Part shown: piece by piece, positions 35,766 to 57,798 of the stretch | Layout: each line of letters starts with the position of its first letter | Position numbering within the stretch: the stretch's first letter is position 1 | From: Glandiceps talaboti | Lineage: Eukaryota > Hemichordata > Enteropneusta > Spengelidae | Direction of reading: 5' to 3' | Length of the DNA: 62,000 bases | Assembly (NCBI RefSeq): GCF_964340395.1 | Contig: NC_135565.1 | Span: 19,277,209-19,339,208 of the forward strand | Program-made: the position numbers and the translations under genes | Notes under the pieces: model-generated | Database searches by the model: none | Seen by the model: the letters and a program-made list of their open reading frames with translations, nothing else | What the model was told of the DNA's origin: nothing

Positions 35766-37736
35766 ATATGTACTTAAAGAAATATCCGACATAAATAAGA
35801 TTACTATATTATAAACATTGATTTAACATTGATGGATAACAACATTCTGGCTAAATCTGTGCTCCTTCAGCTGGCCAGTCAAACTCAATATCTCAAATGA
35901 TAGCAGTTCTAGATTTAGTGTGTTTACAAAGTATATCATAATTTGATATTTAGGGAGTAACTTTCTTTGAAACACAAAATGCATAGGATTTTGATATGTT
36001 GATGAGATAACAATATCACCTTAAAGTAGCACAAGCTGAGTTTATAAACCTTTAACTCAAGTGAAAATAGTTACATAAAACCTTGATTAAACTATTCTTA
36101 GTACAATGTTAATATCAATGCATATCATCTATAACATTACAATTGTCTTCTGGCATTGTTCAAACAGTTAACTGCATAGTATGGATTTCCTCAACATTTT
36201 CAAATTACGTCATTGAGTCATTTATAACTTATTTCTTGCACCAAGTTTGAGTTCAATCGACTACAAGTTATGATTATAAGTATGTTTCAATAAGTAGAAT
36301 ACTGTGAGTATCTTTTAAATATGCAGCAAAAATTACACCTAAAACTATCTAAACTCAGTTGTAAACTTTGATGTATAGCTTCTATTACTCAGCTGGTCAC
36401 TGGATGGAGCACTGGACACTGGATGGAGTACTGGACACTGGATGGAGTACTGATTGTATTGTCATCCTCAGAGTTCAACATCATTATTAAAAATCTTTTA
36501 TCAAAGTGCATAATACCATAGATGTCACCTATGTCTGGATACTTGCTTATTAGTATGAAGGGCAACATAAAGCTGTTATAAGATTCCATCTGATTGGAAG
36601 GCATAAATAACTATATTTTACTAGAATAACCATTTACAACACATGCAGCAAAATTTGTATTATTTTTTCCGTTGTTTTTTAACCAATCACAGTGGACCTT
36701 ACAAAGTGCTTCAAGCCATATCTGATAAATTTAAATACCAAAACCCAACATAAACTCCTTTAGCCTAAATTATTCATGCTGGTGGATTTTGACCAATCTC
36801 TCTCCTTAGACATATAGCCTTGTACTTGTATCTTAATGCTAGAAAACAGTTACAAATTAATTCTTGCTGGTTTTAATCTACCCACTGTATCAGATGAGGT
36901 CAGTGGTGTCAACGATTGCGGGTGATCAAAATCAAGATGGAGATTGGAGCTGAGTGCCGTAATCTGCATCAATACAGAGAATCAGCCAATCACAAAGGGA
37001 TTGGTTTCATATGATGGACTTGTTTGATTTTATGATGGATTTGGATGTATCTAAGTGAGGTTGAATCGGCCAGTCACAAAGGGATTGGTTTCATGATGGA
37101 CTCGGTTGGTTTCATGATGGACTTGGGTTCATCTAAGTGAGGTTAAACTGTTGCGCAGTGTGAACAATTGTAAACTTTTCGGTTTCAATACAGAACTGCT
37201 ATCACAAGGTTATGTGTCTACAGAGGGACGTTAGTTGGAACCTGCCAATGTGAAGAATCAAGACTAAAAATAGATAACTCACGAGATAAAAAATATAAAG
37301 AGATTAGTGATCTCCATAGAAGAACATCATCATCACTTAAAACAAATATTACATCAGTTTCATATCCTCCTGAGAATAAAACCATCAAAACAAATACCAC
37401 AGATTCTAACATGCAAATTAAAAGTTTAAAAATATACAAACTTGATGTACCTGCCAACTGTAACCAATTTTCTATTTTTCAGACAAGCATTTCAACATAT
37501 CAATATAAATAAATCATAATGAAGAACCAGAAATCAAAATTAAAACTTTAGTATTGAATTATTTACATAATGTACCAATTAACATCAACAAATATTATTC
37601 CCAACAACTTGATATACAGAAACGACCCCCAAAAATCAAAAATACAAAAATCAGGAAACCATACATAAATAATTGTCCCTTCTGTTATAACATGAGTTGC
37701 ATTATAATTTGCTTTGATGCTTTTAAAAAAAAATTC

Positions 37737-37742
37737 TTTAAT
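37737..37742 (-). terminator. Candidate CCDC91 polyadenylation signal
   Basis: ATTAAA on the minus strand, 45 nt downstream of the CCDC91 stop. Hexamer match only. Confidence 0.3.
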
Positions 37743-37786
37743 TGGCAATATATATATTTGATACCATAGTGATATATTCTAGCTGC

Positions 37787-45505
<7,719 letters not shown>

Positions 45506-48500
45506 GATTTCCTTTGCCAAATCTTTCAATTTAAATTATGTGGTCTACTGAGTCCTTTCTCAAAATTGTCAGAAATTATTATTTTCTCGAATCACAAAGT
45601 TAAAAGTTACAGTGGGCTGACATTTTGAGTGATGATTCATGGGTAAATTATTAGTCATCGCTTCAAATCTCGATTGATATCGTCTCACACATAACGAGAT
45701 GCATGCCATGGGACATCGGCTGATGTAATTGACCAATAAGATTTCACTATTTTGTCACGTGTTCAATATTACTCTGAATTTCTTTTACGGTTTTCTTGAC
45801 AACCGACTCGCAGGTGAACGGACTTTTCCACGGTACTTCTGAGCTGATTTTTGCAGTATTATTGGATCTATTGTAACCATATTTTGGAGGAAGAATCGTT
45901 ATTATATATTTGGTAAGTTGGCCCAATTTTAAAATTTGTGAAATCAATGAATTGTAAAAAAACAGCATGTTGCATGACAGATGAAACGCCGGGTACATCG
46001 CATCGTAATGTGTATGACCTTTGCACTCGTGTAGGCGCGTCACATTTACAAATCTCATTTTATGTTTATCGTCCTCAAAATTACTATATAATATCGTGAG
46101 ATGTCGTAAGGTTACACCTTTAAGTCCACGTCCCCCTTTTGTGATGAAACAGCGAGGATTTTTCAATGAAATCGAAAGTGGGCGTGTGCTTCAATGGACA
46201 AATGTCCCAACTCCCGGACAAATGTGTAACGTTCACGTTACAGAACACGCTTGAAGGGCGTGCGTATTCACATAACATGCCGTCATGCATCAAGTAATAT
46301 TACATGTGTCAAAATAGTTTAAACTCGACGTATTCGTGAACTAATGATGTGTCCGATTCCACTGAATGTCAGTGTCTTTCGAATAAGATAAAATAAAGTA
46401 TGGCAAATCGTTAACACACCAAGTAATTCAATGACAAAACTTATTGATGGCAAGTTAGGGGCGACGTCAAAAGATCGATGTTTACAAAAAAACTTAATTG
46501 CTTTAGTTTGGGGGTGGGGGGGTTTTGGCCAAATTAATTTCTCAACCGTCAAAAACGATTTAACGTCATACTTAGCAAATTTAGTACGATTTCAAGGCTG
46601 CTTTTACCTATAAGGGCGGCCCTTTTTATTTTTCTGTTTCTCATCTCCCGACCGACCCTAATTTCCAGCTCCGACATCAGAAAAAAACAACGTTTTTTTT
46701 ATTTCCGACCGACTCGACCCTTGAGTTCAACACAGCAAGACTGTAAGGTTCGAATGAACATCAAACGTTCCTCATGGCGTCTTAGACCAGTGTATGTTCT
46801 GCCGAGGCCACGACCTTGCAACATTGGCCCCCTAAAATTACAAATGACGCAAAAATTTTCCCACCTTGCGCCGCTTTGGCACATTCATTTTACGGCAAAC
46901 ATCAAAATTATCTAAGTCCAGGGCCAGGCCCTGACGTCAATCCCACAAGAAGTATACTGACTCCGTGAGGGAAAATTTTGTTGTCACTCATATAAGATAC
47001 AGTGACAACGCACAGTTCCATTGGTAACATAAAAAATGACACAAAAAGATCAACTTTGATAAATTTAATCTACAAATTGAAACATTAGAGGGAGTAGATG
47101 AGACGTCGAAATGGACGTCTCTCGTCACATGTTTTGTCTACCATCACTGTCGTGACCTCTGACGTACTCACTGACGTGTACGAAACACTGAACTTGCTAC
47201 CGGAAATCGGAACATCTATCTGCCACAGCTCAGAAGCCTTAGTAAACCAAATTTATGGGACAGGTTGTGATTTTCATTTGTTGATGGGTTAGATTAATGG
47301 AAACAAAATGAGTACATGTGTATTTTGATTCCGAAAAAGCTGTGTTAGACTGTTAGGGGATCATGTTGCATGATGTTGACAGTGACACATATGTGAATGT
47401 TGGGCACTGACTGAATCAATGCATGATAACTGGCATGGCCATATAGACGGCCGATGCATGTGCGCCCAGTCAGACATGAAGAATGAACTTGTTGTGCAAA
47501 TCAGAAAATAATTACAGTGGTATTTACAAAGCATCCTAACTTTGACGTTGATAGTTTTAGTTCACGATTTCTGAGTTTCAAGGACACCTAATGTCAGCTT
47601 TCCGTATCAAGTTTACAGTATGTAACTAATGCTGTCATTTGATATCACAGGACCAAATCATGATACACAGCCAGTAACGGTAATTAATAAAAAAAAAATT
47701 ATTTCAAAGTTTGTTTGACTGTATTATTTGTAAGTTTTTCGTTCACATTTGGAACTTTTTAAAGTCAGGGATTTTTTTTCTTCAAAATGTTGGTTTTTCT
47801 TAACCTCAGTCATGAATTTGAAGAGGGAATGATATTAAAACACAGCAGTGTACTAACAGTTCTACAAATGAAACAAGTGGTTACAAGATTAGGATTTCTC
47901 AAAGTTTTTATTCAATCATATGTTCCCTGTGACTTATTTTGAAGTTGTTCTTTGTCTTTGTCTGAAAAAAAGGAATTATAAATTTGAGCACTGCTATTCA
48001 TGATATTCAGATTAAAAATTGTGACTACCTGGCTGTCCAATCTTTCAAAACAATATATAATATACTCTGTAGAAATGACTTAAAAATACATAATCTTAAT
48101 TGCCTTCTTTTTCTAAGGTGTAATGTGTAGTCCACAATTTTCAAAAAACAGCTTACTGGGAACTGTTATTGTGAATGGAATTTTTTTTATGTTCTTATAT
48201 AGGTAATAGTCTATGTGTAATGGAATATCTAAGACCACAGTATCTCTATAGTGGTCTGAGATAATATATATGAATATTTCATAGGCAATAATAATTGACC
48301 CCACTCCCTGTCAAATGACCCCACTTTTTGCAACCAAGGGGCCCGGTGCTTTGTCCCCACTTGTTGGAAACCTTGGCAGAACACTGCCGTCTACCCACAC
48401 CCCCACCCCCTTTGTTACGTCGGAGCAGCATGTGTCTTTCGTGGCTGAATCTGTTGAGGTTTGATGAGGAACAGGGCTCGAAATTAATGCCGCCGTGTGG

Positions 48501-51500
48501 TACATTTTGCTGCAATGTAATAATAGCTCAGAATATTTCTATCATTTTCAAAATTATGCTTAAAATTGGTAAAAGTCATACTGCATTCCTCAAAAAGTTA
48601 CATACTAAAGTTCAAATTAGCGATGTCAATGCCACTTTAATTAATAAGGACGAAGTGTAATAGTACTTCTGATAAAATCATACAATAGTTCCTGGCTACA
48701 GATATACACCCATCAGGATGATAAGTATTCATCTTCTTACAAAGTTATTCTACGGACTTGTCAACCTTGCTAAAATGAAGGAAAGAGACCTGTAACAAGG
48801 AATTCAATAAAGAGAAGAGAAAAGAAGGACAGAGAATAGAACTGAAAAAATACAGATTTTTTTTCCTTGCCCCCTTTTTTTATTTCGCTTGCCCGCCCCG
48901 CCTGACTATTCCACTGGAGATGAGAAACAAAAAAAGGTACACTCGGTCCGATTTATCAGCGGTACACGGTTAAAATGGCTTTCTGTTTTTATTTATAATT
49001 CAGTAGTATATTGTTACGTTGTTTGAAAGTGAAAGTATACAGTATGAGTCTGAAACGATTTTCAATTTTAGGTCAGTTAAGTTAGATGGGGGGGTGGGGG
49101 GGTCTGGGACCTAACTTAAGCAATTAAGTTAGATATATTATATTGAACTTTTGATGTTGCCCCTTAGTTGTTACAACTTACATAATGTATTTGACATTTC
49201 CATACAAACCCACGAAGCTCCAGTACATGGGGCGTTTATAAATTATTTTCGGAGTGTCTCGTGTTCTAATTATTTTAGGGGTTACATCTGTCAAAGTTAT
49301 GACATATTTATCATTTCTAGACTTAAGTTGATTTTAATAGTATTATACTGCTTTTAAGTTTTGATCTTTTTGGAAAAAAAATCTTTTGTCAACATTGATC
49401 ATTGATGAGAACATGGAATTCCGGAAGCATCACCCTCCCCTCGGAGTGATACTTCCCTGATGAGAAGTAGGCAGTGTACATTTTACCTGTAGTCTAGTAC
49501 TATCCAGGATTGAACCTCAAGATCTTGCTTTTATTCGATGATTCGATACCAAGGGTAACATCTAGACTGCTGTAGTACTGTACCTGTACATTCCATTATG
49601 TTGGAACATGCAGACAGGGATTTGTCTGTGGTTGAAGTGGCAATGAAACATTTGTTTTATTGGAATATTTTTGGTGTGTTACTGTAACCAATTAGCTCAC
49701 TATTCATAGTGAAATACTCATTGAGAGCCTTTCATATTGTTTCACATGTTAACACTTGTCTGGAAGACATTGTTACCTCTGAAGTCATTTTAAGTCTGGT
49801 GAACAGATATTTAGCTATGTAGTCTAATAATAGACCCTACACATATAGGGTCTATGGTCTTAATACAGTGGGAAGAGTAGTGACAGTTTACTATAATTTG
49901 TATTTTGTTTCATTTACAATGAGTTTGCTATGTTGTCCTTATATCTGTATGAACCAAGATGAGAATATATTTGTGACACACTGCCTTGGTGAGGTTAGGA
50001 TTTAATAGGTGAAATGTAGGCTGTATGAACTTTTTGTGACCTGCCACAAGCTAATTCTATGGTGACAAATTCTCTCCTTTTGATAAGACTCACGTAAAGT
50101 TGTTTAATTTTGACAAGTACAATCAATATGCAAGTATTTGTGAATTGCTACAACATCTTTTTACATGGTAACCCTTTCTATATAATTTGATGAATCTTTT
50201 TAGTACACTCAAGCATCTAAAGATATTTATATTTATAACATTTTGTAGCATCTAAGAATATTTTAAAACAGACTATAAAATTTGCTTCGTTGACAGGAGA
50301 CTACTTCAGTTTGTCAATGTAAGAAATGAATGTCGGGTTGATCAAAGTCTGGTATTTCAATATTTTGTTTAGAAATTGGCACTTTGCCACTATTTCTAAT
50401 ACTAATTACATGGTGAAAGTTTGATGACCCCTCTAACTAAGGGACTCACAGCACTTCATGTCTATTTAGTTATTAATAAATAACCTACTTCACTGACATC
50501 AACATTTGTTGAACCCTAGGCACATATAAAACAGGTGACAAGATTGACATACTCAGTTTGCACGTAGACCTTCAATATCACATTATAATCAATTCAAGTG
50601 GTTATGCATGTATCTGAGTTCATTTTGCAAATGATTAATTTCTGGTACTGTTGTTCCCAACCATTTTTTGGTCAGTTTTACTGTGAAAAAAATTGTTGTT
50701 AACAGTTACACATTGGCATCAACCACAAACCACAATTGTTAACCACTTTTGATAAAAGGATTAGGATACTGTAGTAACCATATACTTTGTAGTACAGTGT
50801 ATATGTACATTCATATCTGTAATAAATTATAATATAACAAGTCTGTACGTGATTTGATAAACATATATTGTATCAAATGATGATGATAACACTGCTTCAC
50901 TTAATAAAGTTATATAGATAAATAGTAAAGAAGCATCATCACCTATATACTAGTGTTAGCATTATACATTATAGAGTTCACAATGTTATAATTAGTCGAC
51001 GCAATATTGAAAGAGATGAACACATGCATTTGTAGCTATACAAAATGTACCACGAGGGAGAGACATCAATTTCAGTTGTCAGCACACATATATGATTGGA
51101 TTGGAGTTAGACTGTCAATATAAAATAACTTCTTATTAAGATAATGTAAAAATGACAATATAAAAATTTATTAATTATTAGACTACGTGAATTATATGTT
51201 TCCTATTTTAGGCCTTGATTATATCCCATTTACAGCCTGCACTTATTAACCCCACAGATGCAATGAAAAACATTGCATTATACCTCAGACCACTATAGTC
51301 TATAGAGTACAGTATATAGATTTTTATCTACTGTATGTCTGTACCAGTATACAACCCCATTTCCTGTATTGTGTGTCAAAATTATAAAAATGAGGGTCAA
51401 CACTTTGTAATGGGATCGGGGAACACCATATTTTATACATTGTATACACCAGTAATACACTGGTACATCACATGTATGGGCCACCCCATAAGGTTCATTC

Positions 51501-54500
51501 CTGATGGAAACTATATAAATGCTTACTGTAAACAAACATGTTACAAAACTCCTTAAAACAGGTTACCTGTCAAAAACTGTGATAACTGTCCAATTGACTG
51601 TCATAATTTGTATGCAAACAACCTGAAAGGTTTGCAGTAGTACTTAAAACTGACATTTAACTAACGAAACACACCCCCTTTGAAAGTGTTGAAATAAAAG
51701 TTGTTACATACATTTAGATGACAACTGTTTCAATGAGATATTCAATCAGAAATGACCACTACAGGTACACTACTTCTAATTTTATACCAAAGTAGAGTTA
51801 CTCCTCTTCATTTCATGTGTTTTTGAAAAATATAATGTACATGTACATGTACATGTACATATGTATGGTTTGATTGCAAGATACAAATTAAAGTTTGATG
51901 AGATTTTCTCAACTTTAGTTCTTAGATCTTAAGAAAAATGCTCATTTTTAGTAACGTCAAGTCCACCCCAAAATGATGCCATTTTAGTATCTATACATGT
52001 ACATGTAGTGATGGAACAGATTGATTTGAAATCTTTAGAATTCTCCCCATGCCTCTAAAATTATCCCCATGCCTCTTCTGGTCTATGGTCTCCTGAAAAA
52101 AATGGGAACAAATTAACATATACAAATTACTATTATGCAAATTTAGGTATTGTACTGATGACAATACAGTCCTTGCCAAAGGTAGAGTAATCCTAGCGTC
52201 AAGGTTTATTAAAAAAAAAGGCAGAATTTCAGCAGTAATCAGTTCCATTCCACTGTAATTTATAAGAATCCTTTACCTGTTATTTGTCTATGTCATCATG
52301 TACATATGATATACATGAATTGTCTGACTTCCATACAAAATGAAATCAATGAACCAGTGAGATTTTACAGATACTTGACATTCTCTGGAATAGAAATCAT
52401 GCACAAATATTTATTCTTAATGTATCTAAAAAACCCATCTATTATTTCTATGTCCATAAATTCAGGGTAGTATCGGTACATGTACAAATGTATATGCTGA
52501 CATTTTCATTTGTATGTACGTTATTTGGAATGAGTACATGATGCCATGACACAAATCCAACCCTACATTTCCCAAATTTCAACAATTTCCTGTAGCAATT
52601 GAGACTACTTTACATTGTATATGTATCAAATTAAAGGTACCAGTTTAAAGGAAGGTACCATACTGCACACAGGGCTCAAAATTGGCAGTAGTCAAGGATA
52701 AAATGTACATGTACCTGTTCCTTAGAAGTTATAATACAGGTGTTGTTAACCAGAACGGTGGTACAACTTTACAAGCATACAGAAATCAGTGCAAATTTTA
52801 CCAGATTTCCCTTAAATTTGGAGTCACCAGGGCACCTTAAGCAGATTTCTGTTCAGTCTATCCTGTACTGCAGGACATTTGTGCATGAAATAAAATGTAT
52901 GAATTTCACAGGCTAAAAAGTATATTATGTATGTCAGTATATTTTAGATGTTTGGTCGAGGTCATGAAATTTTCCATTGCATGTTGTTGTTCCAGTTGAT
53001 CAGATGGATATCAACATTACATCATATTTAATTGTTGTGTCATCACCTACATCTCACCATGACAGGGATAAAGTCTGAAGTCTACTCTCGTACTGATAGC
53101 TCACACAATGCAGGTAGTTGAGTAAAAACAATGTGATAGTCACACTCTGGAATGCACCATTGTTTTGACGAGATACAAATGTGCAGATAAGAGGAATTGA
53201 GGGTGTCAAAGTCAGAGGACAGAGATAACTAATAGATTGTCTGAACTGACTTTACTCCCTACGAACTTCAAAATAGGGAACTTGCAATCCAAACTGAGCA
53301 TGCTCAGATGCAAAGGACTATGGGATTATCTGTGGTTATCGTAATTCCTAATCTGGAGCTATCGATAAAATAAACCTCCTACAATGGTCAGGGTAACTAT
53401 GAACTGATTATTTGTGGTTACAAACAATGTAACATTATTATTTACAATGCTAATTGATTAGTATTTATTATCACATTTCCCATGATGCAACATTCAACAT
53501 GGCAGGTTTGCAAGTTGCCTATTGCACAAACCTACACAATATGTGAATTTCAGAGTTCAATTATCCACACAACTTATCCAGCAGAATACATTGTAGATGT
53601 AACATTATTAGCCAGGATACAAACTCATCATGCCAAGTAGTAACAGGAAGGCACTGCCCTAACACTACAAGACAACCAATTATTGTTTAGTGTTTGTAGG
53701 CTGACCTGATGCAGATAAAGATAGATGTAGAACTAGAAGAGTTGATTGAAATCTGAATATGGTAAGAGAGAAAATTCTGTTGGTCATATCATATGCAACA
53801 TAATTTTTTATTTTTAAGCTAAACCAAGGTAAATTGTTACCCAAGTTACATGATAGCTTATTTGTATACTTGTTAGTCCAAAGTTTATTTGGAAGTATTA
53901 AAAGTCAAGGACAAGTTTACAACTGATTTGTTTATTTGTTTTGGTATTTGGTACATTAGTGCATATTGATACATGTAGGTGTGTTCACCAGTACCATGCA
54001 TGTACATGTAGTATGTACAGTATGTACCATTGATGAGGTAAGGTGAGGAGATGGTTTTATGGTCTTTCTAAGTAGTTTTTGACAGTTTTATTTTTATCTA
54101 ATTGCTACTAAATCTAAATTGTCAAGTGCTGTACCAATCGGATTAAAATCTGATGTGGTAAAAGCAGCTAGATGCTTTATTTACCTCTATGCATCATTTT
54201 GTGTCATTTGTTTTGTTCCGGTGATTGCTGCCGTAATTATCTCTCACCATTGATAGACATATACATTCAAGCAGGAAAAAAAATTCTTCGTACTTTAGAT
54301 TTGCTAATGAGATTTTTTACATTTGATCAGAATACAAAATGACATTTCTTAAATTAATGAAAACCATTAGAGTTGCACATTAAATATGTTAAGTGTACTT
54401 GTTATTTTCATAAAGATATTTCGGTTGAAAGTTAATCCTCTTTCATCATATAGGTATAGAGTGTACAAACAAATAAATACCTCCCAGAGAGAAAGAGGAA

Positions 54501-55552
54501 TTATTTTAGTAGGAAAACATGAGAGACTCGGAACAAATTTAGATACTGATAATTCAACACACCCTGTAGTTTATGGACAGGATATAGATACTGACGTAAT
54601 GAAAGTAACAATATGACAGTGATGATCATAATGTACATGTATTATCTCATCAAACAGACCATGTGTTGTAACATCTGTACCAGTACATTGTTTTCACTGA
54701 GCACGGTTACAGGAGTGTCAACTCTTAGTGTTGTAATTCCTATATATTTTTTAAACCATTGTTGTTATCAAATATACATGTACATGTATATCAACATTGA
54801 CAACAGACGCTATGTCAAAATCTCCCATGCTACTACTTTGGATGGGGTGCTCCTTCCCCTTGTCTTGTGTCATTGACACTACAGAGTTGGTTTTAGCAAA
54901 AGGTACAATTAGAAAGATATGAATGAATACATACATGCATGCATACATGTACATGTACATTACTTGTAAGAGATTACCAGAGTGATTTGTATCATCTCAC
55001 CCTAGTCTAGTCCCTACATCATGTACATGTATGGTATATAGTATCATTATGATTTACACCTCCACTCACTTTAGTTAGAGACCACATGTTTGTATCCAGA
55101 CTACTCTTACCCATTCATGTACATGTACATGGCTGTGATGATTTTCTTGCCAGGAAACAGAAACTTTGACAGTCCATATTAAATTGTTACTTATGGTTAA
55201 TTAATAATTTAACTTTCTCTAATTAGTTCATTTGTATGAATATTGATATAATTACTTTTTCTTGTTATGTCTGATATCAGCAGAGTTTTTCTCAATTGTA
55301 CTGTAAGTGTAAAAGCACAAGTTACTAGTATTAGTATGAGTATGAAATCATGCAGTGTTTAGCAGTGTGGCCTCAGCAAATGAGTCATGGTAGAACTTGT
55401 ACAAAAAAAAATAACTTGATGTGTAATATGCTAAATAGTTTCTATTGTTTTTCAAAACACAATACTTGTAATTTGTATATATAATTTAGGAGGAAACTTA
55501 ATTATTAATCCAAATTACAAATGTAGGTTACAGTCACCACTTGTACAGTACC

Positions 55553-55760
55553 CACATGCTAATCAGATGGAAACCAAAGTACCTGGGGAAAAACCTACAT
55601 TGTACATGTACATTGTTCTGTAGGGTCAAATTGAGCATCACCCTTCTACACACAGATTTTGACATTTTTAATCAAACCCATCTGATTATGAGTGGGTACA
55701 GTTCAAACCCGTACTGCAGTGCTAAGAAGCTTGCAAGCTAACCACTCGGTCACCGACAAC
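55553..55760 (-). mobile_element. tRNA-derived SINE family 2, second copy
   Basis: Ends (minus start) with GTTGTCGGTGACCGAGTGGT, matching the head of the copy at 61226-61511. It shares GGGGAAAAACCTAC, GTTCTGTAGGGTCAAA and the inverted B box CAAACCCGTACTGCAGTG. The 3' tail is missing. Confidence 0.7.
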
Positions 55761-57268
55761 TATATAACAAGAGAAATGTGTGCAGTTTCTGGGGCGTACA
55801 ATACAATACATGTAGAGTCCCTCACTGTACTACATGTACACAATTGTATGTATAATGTAAGATTTACACAGTGACACGCATGTTGATCGGTAACCATTAT
55901 GCATGCCAATGCCATCAGAGGCCAATGACCCAGACACAGTTCTTTATACTCTATACAATTAAACTACCAGTACATGTGCATATACCAGCACCACACAATA
56001 ACACTGATTTTGTATTGAATAGTTTCAGCATAAAAATAATGATTTTGAGAATTTTGCCCTGATAATACATATACATGTACATGTAGTCTCATTGTTAGCG
56101 GTAATATGTACGTTGTACATGTATGTGTACGTGTAGTTGATTATCAAAAGGCTAGAGTCATCAGACGTGCTCTAACAAGTACATTTTTTTTTCACATGAC
56201 ATGCACATTTGTATCCATGCTGTCCTGATCACTTGCATTACGCATGTTTTAATATGTTTAATTGATAACTCAAAGTTTGGACATATATGAAATCAGTTTT
56301 CCATAAAAGCATTCGCATGTTATGTACATGTAGTAGGTTTTATAACTTTAGGACACCAGACATAACAAGGTACTCATTTAGCATGCACATACAATGTACA
56401 TGTATATATACCCATACAGCGCTACATCGTCATGACCACTGGCTATTTACTATCTAGAGTTCTATTATGACAACAGAACTAAATAACAACAAGGCTTATT
56501 TGTACACATTTCTTTATGTGCAGTTCCCAAGTAGTCTGCGCTCAGAGAAATGTATGTATGTACAATCAATGTGTATTTGTACATGTATACATGTTGTGTA
56601 TATGCAGCCAGTTTCACATACCTGTACATCTTTTGTGAGTTGTACAGCAAAGTCGCCAATATTACAATTTACATGTATAATGAGAAATTTTGAGTGATAA
56701 TAATGTAAGTTACTGTACGTGTATGATTAATACATAACTGCATTATAGTTGGTAGTAATAACCAGACACAGCATGGTGTATGTTGTATAACAATTGGCCT
56801 TGAATCAATACAGACATTTCCATTGTTAAAAAAAAAAAGAATAAAAAATGACTGCTCATTTGGTGTCTCTGCTCAGACAATATAGCAGTATTAATTGTAC
56901 CTATGAAATGAGTTTTAACTAATTCCCTTCTCAATAGTCAGTTGTACTATCAATTTTAATATTAAAGTAGGTTTTAATGTTGTAATATTTGCTAGATATA
57001 TAGATATGTTGACATGTCTGTTTAGACACAATGGTAATTTGATTTCATAGCAAAACATACTATTATTGGGTTTCTTTAATGCAATTTATTCACAGTCTGG
57101 TTGTCTCACAATGGTCTAATAACAACTAGCCTAGACTGAAGGATAGGTCGACCATGTTGTTCAGCCCTATCAGGCTTTTAACTTAGATGATAGCAATGCA
57201 TGGCAGGAATGTCATATCGTACAGACTATAAGTACTAATGGGATTGACTATCAAACTTTGACCTACTG

Positions 57269-57427
57269 GCAAATGATATTTGACTCCACATACATACTAG
57301 CAAATGATATTTGACTCCACATACATACTAGCAAATGATATTTGACTCCACATACATACTACCAAATGATATTTAACTCCACATACATACTACCAAATGA
57401 TATTTGTACTGGCAAATGATATTTGAC
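57269..57427. repeat. 31-bp tandem repeat, about five copies
   Basis: GCAAATGATATTTGACTCCA plus CATACATACTA repeats every 31 bp, with a shortened last unit. It lies 400 bp upstream of the FAR start exon. Confidence 0.9.
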
Positions 57428-57450
57428 TCAACATACATGTTCATGTACTG

Positions 57451-57567
57451 TAGTCTGTAGATACGTGTACAACATTTGTGCCATGCTATCAGCTCTAGCC
57501 AGCACCATGTGGTTAAAAAGACTGATAGGCCTAGGGCTAAACAACACGACTATCTTACAGTTTAATA
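57451..57567. mobile_element. Diverged MITE family A copy
   Basis: TAGTCTGTAGATACGTGTAC at the left and CTAAACAACACGACTATCTTACAGT-type sequence at the right resemble the family ends. A second, inverted fragment (GTTGTTCAGCCCTATCAGGC) lies at about 57150-57235. Confidence 0.45.
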
Positions 57568-57798
57568 TGTACTGTTGAACACCGTTTTCAAGCCAGATAT
57601 CCAGTCTCTGATCTGGACTAAATAACAACAGGTTTGCTTGAGAGTAATATTTGTGTTCTCCTTTCATTTCCCAACAGATTGTGTAAGAGTGGAAAAGTTA
57701 GCTCACCTGTGACGTGAAACTAAAAAAGAGTAAAATAGTACAGAAAAAGTGAACAGAAAAAAAGAAATTCTAGCAATAAAGTAATAAACCACACCAAT

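Larger units (their letters stand above)
34262..37736. other. Intergenic region between ARMC3 and CCDC91 3' ends (tail to tail)
   Basis: No gene was recognised. It holds MITEs at 34582 and 34955, a SINE-2 3' fragment at 35652, a 19-bp tandem repeat (36398-36451, CTGGATGGAGTACTGGACA) and a roughly 90-bp direct repeat (36975-37145, CACAAAGGGATTGGTTTCAT). The rest is AT-rich. Confidence 0.5.
45506..57677. other. 12-kb region between CCDC91 and the FAR coding exons
   Basis: No conserved coding exon was recognised on either strand. The left part (45506-47300) is CpG-richer, has GACCAATAAG (45731) and TCACGTGT near the CCDC91 start, and could hold the CCDC91 promoter and an unseen FAR non-coding first exon. 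The right part is AT-rich with many ACATGTACATGT palindromes (for example 51838-51858, 54777-54787, 54949-54960). A GAGATGAGAAAC/CCTTTTT repeat pair lies at about 46620-46700 and, inverted, at 48850-48940. Confidence 0.5.

Noticed and set aside
47098-47292. 64-codon CpG-rich frame
   Set aside because: No family resemblance, and the only donor-like site (ACAG/GTTGTG) is weak. Kept only as part of a possible promoter region.
54386-54616. 76-residue frame in the CCDC91-FAR interval
   Set aside because: No recognisable motif, ordinary composition for non-coding DNA, and no flanking splice or promoter signals that set it apart.
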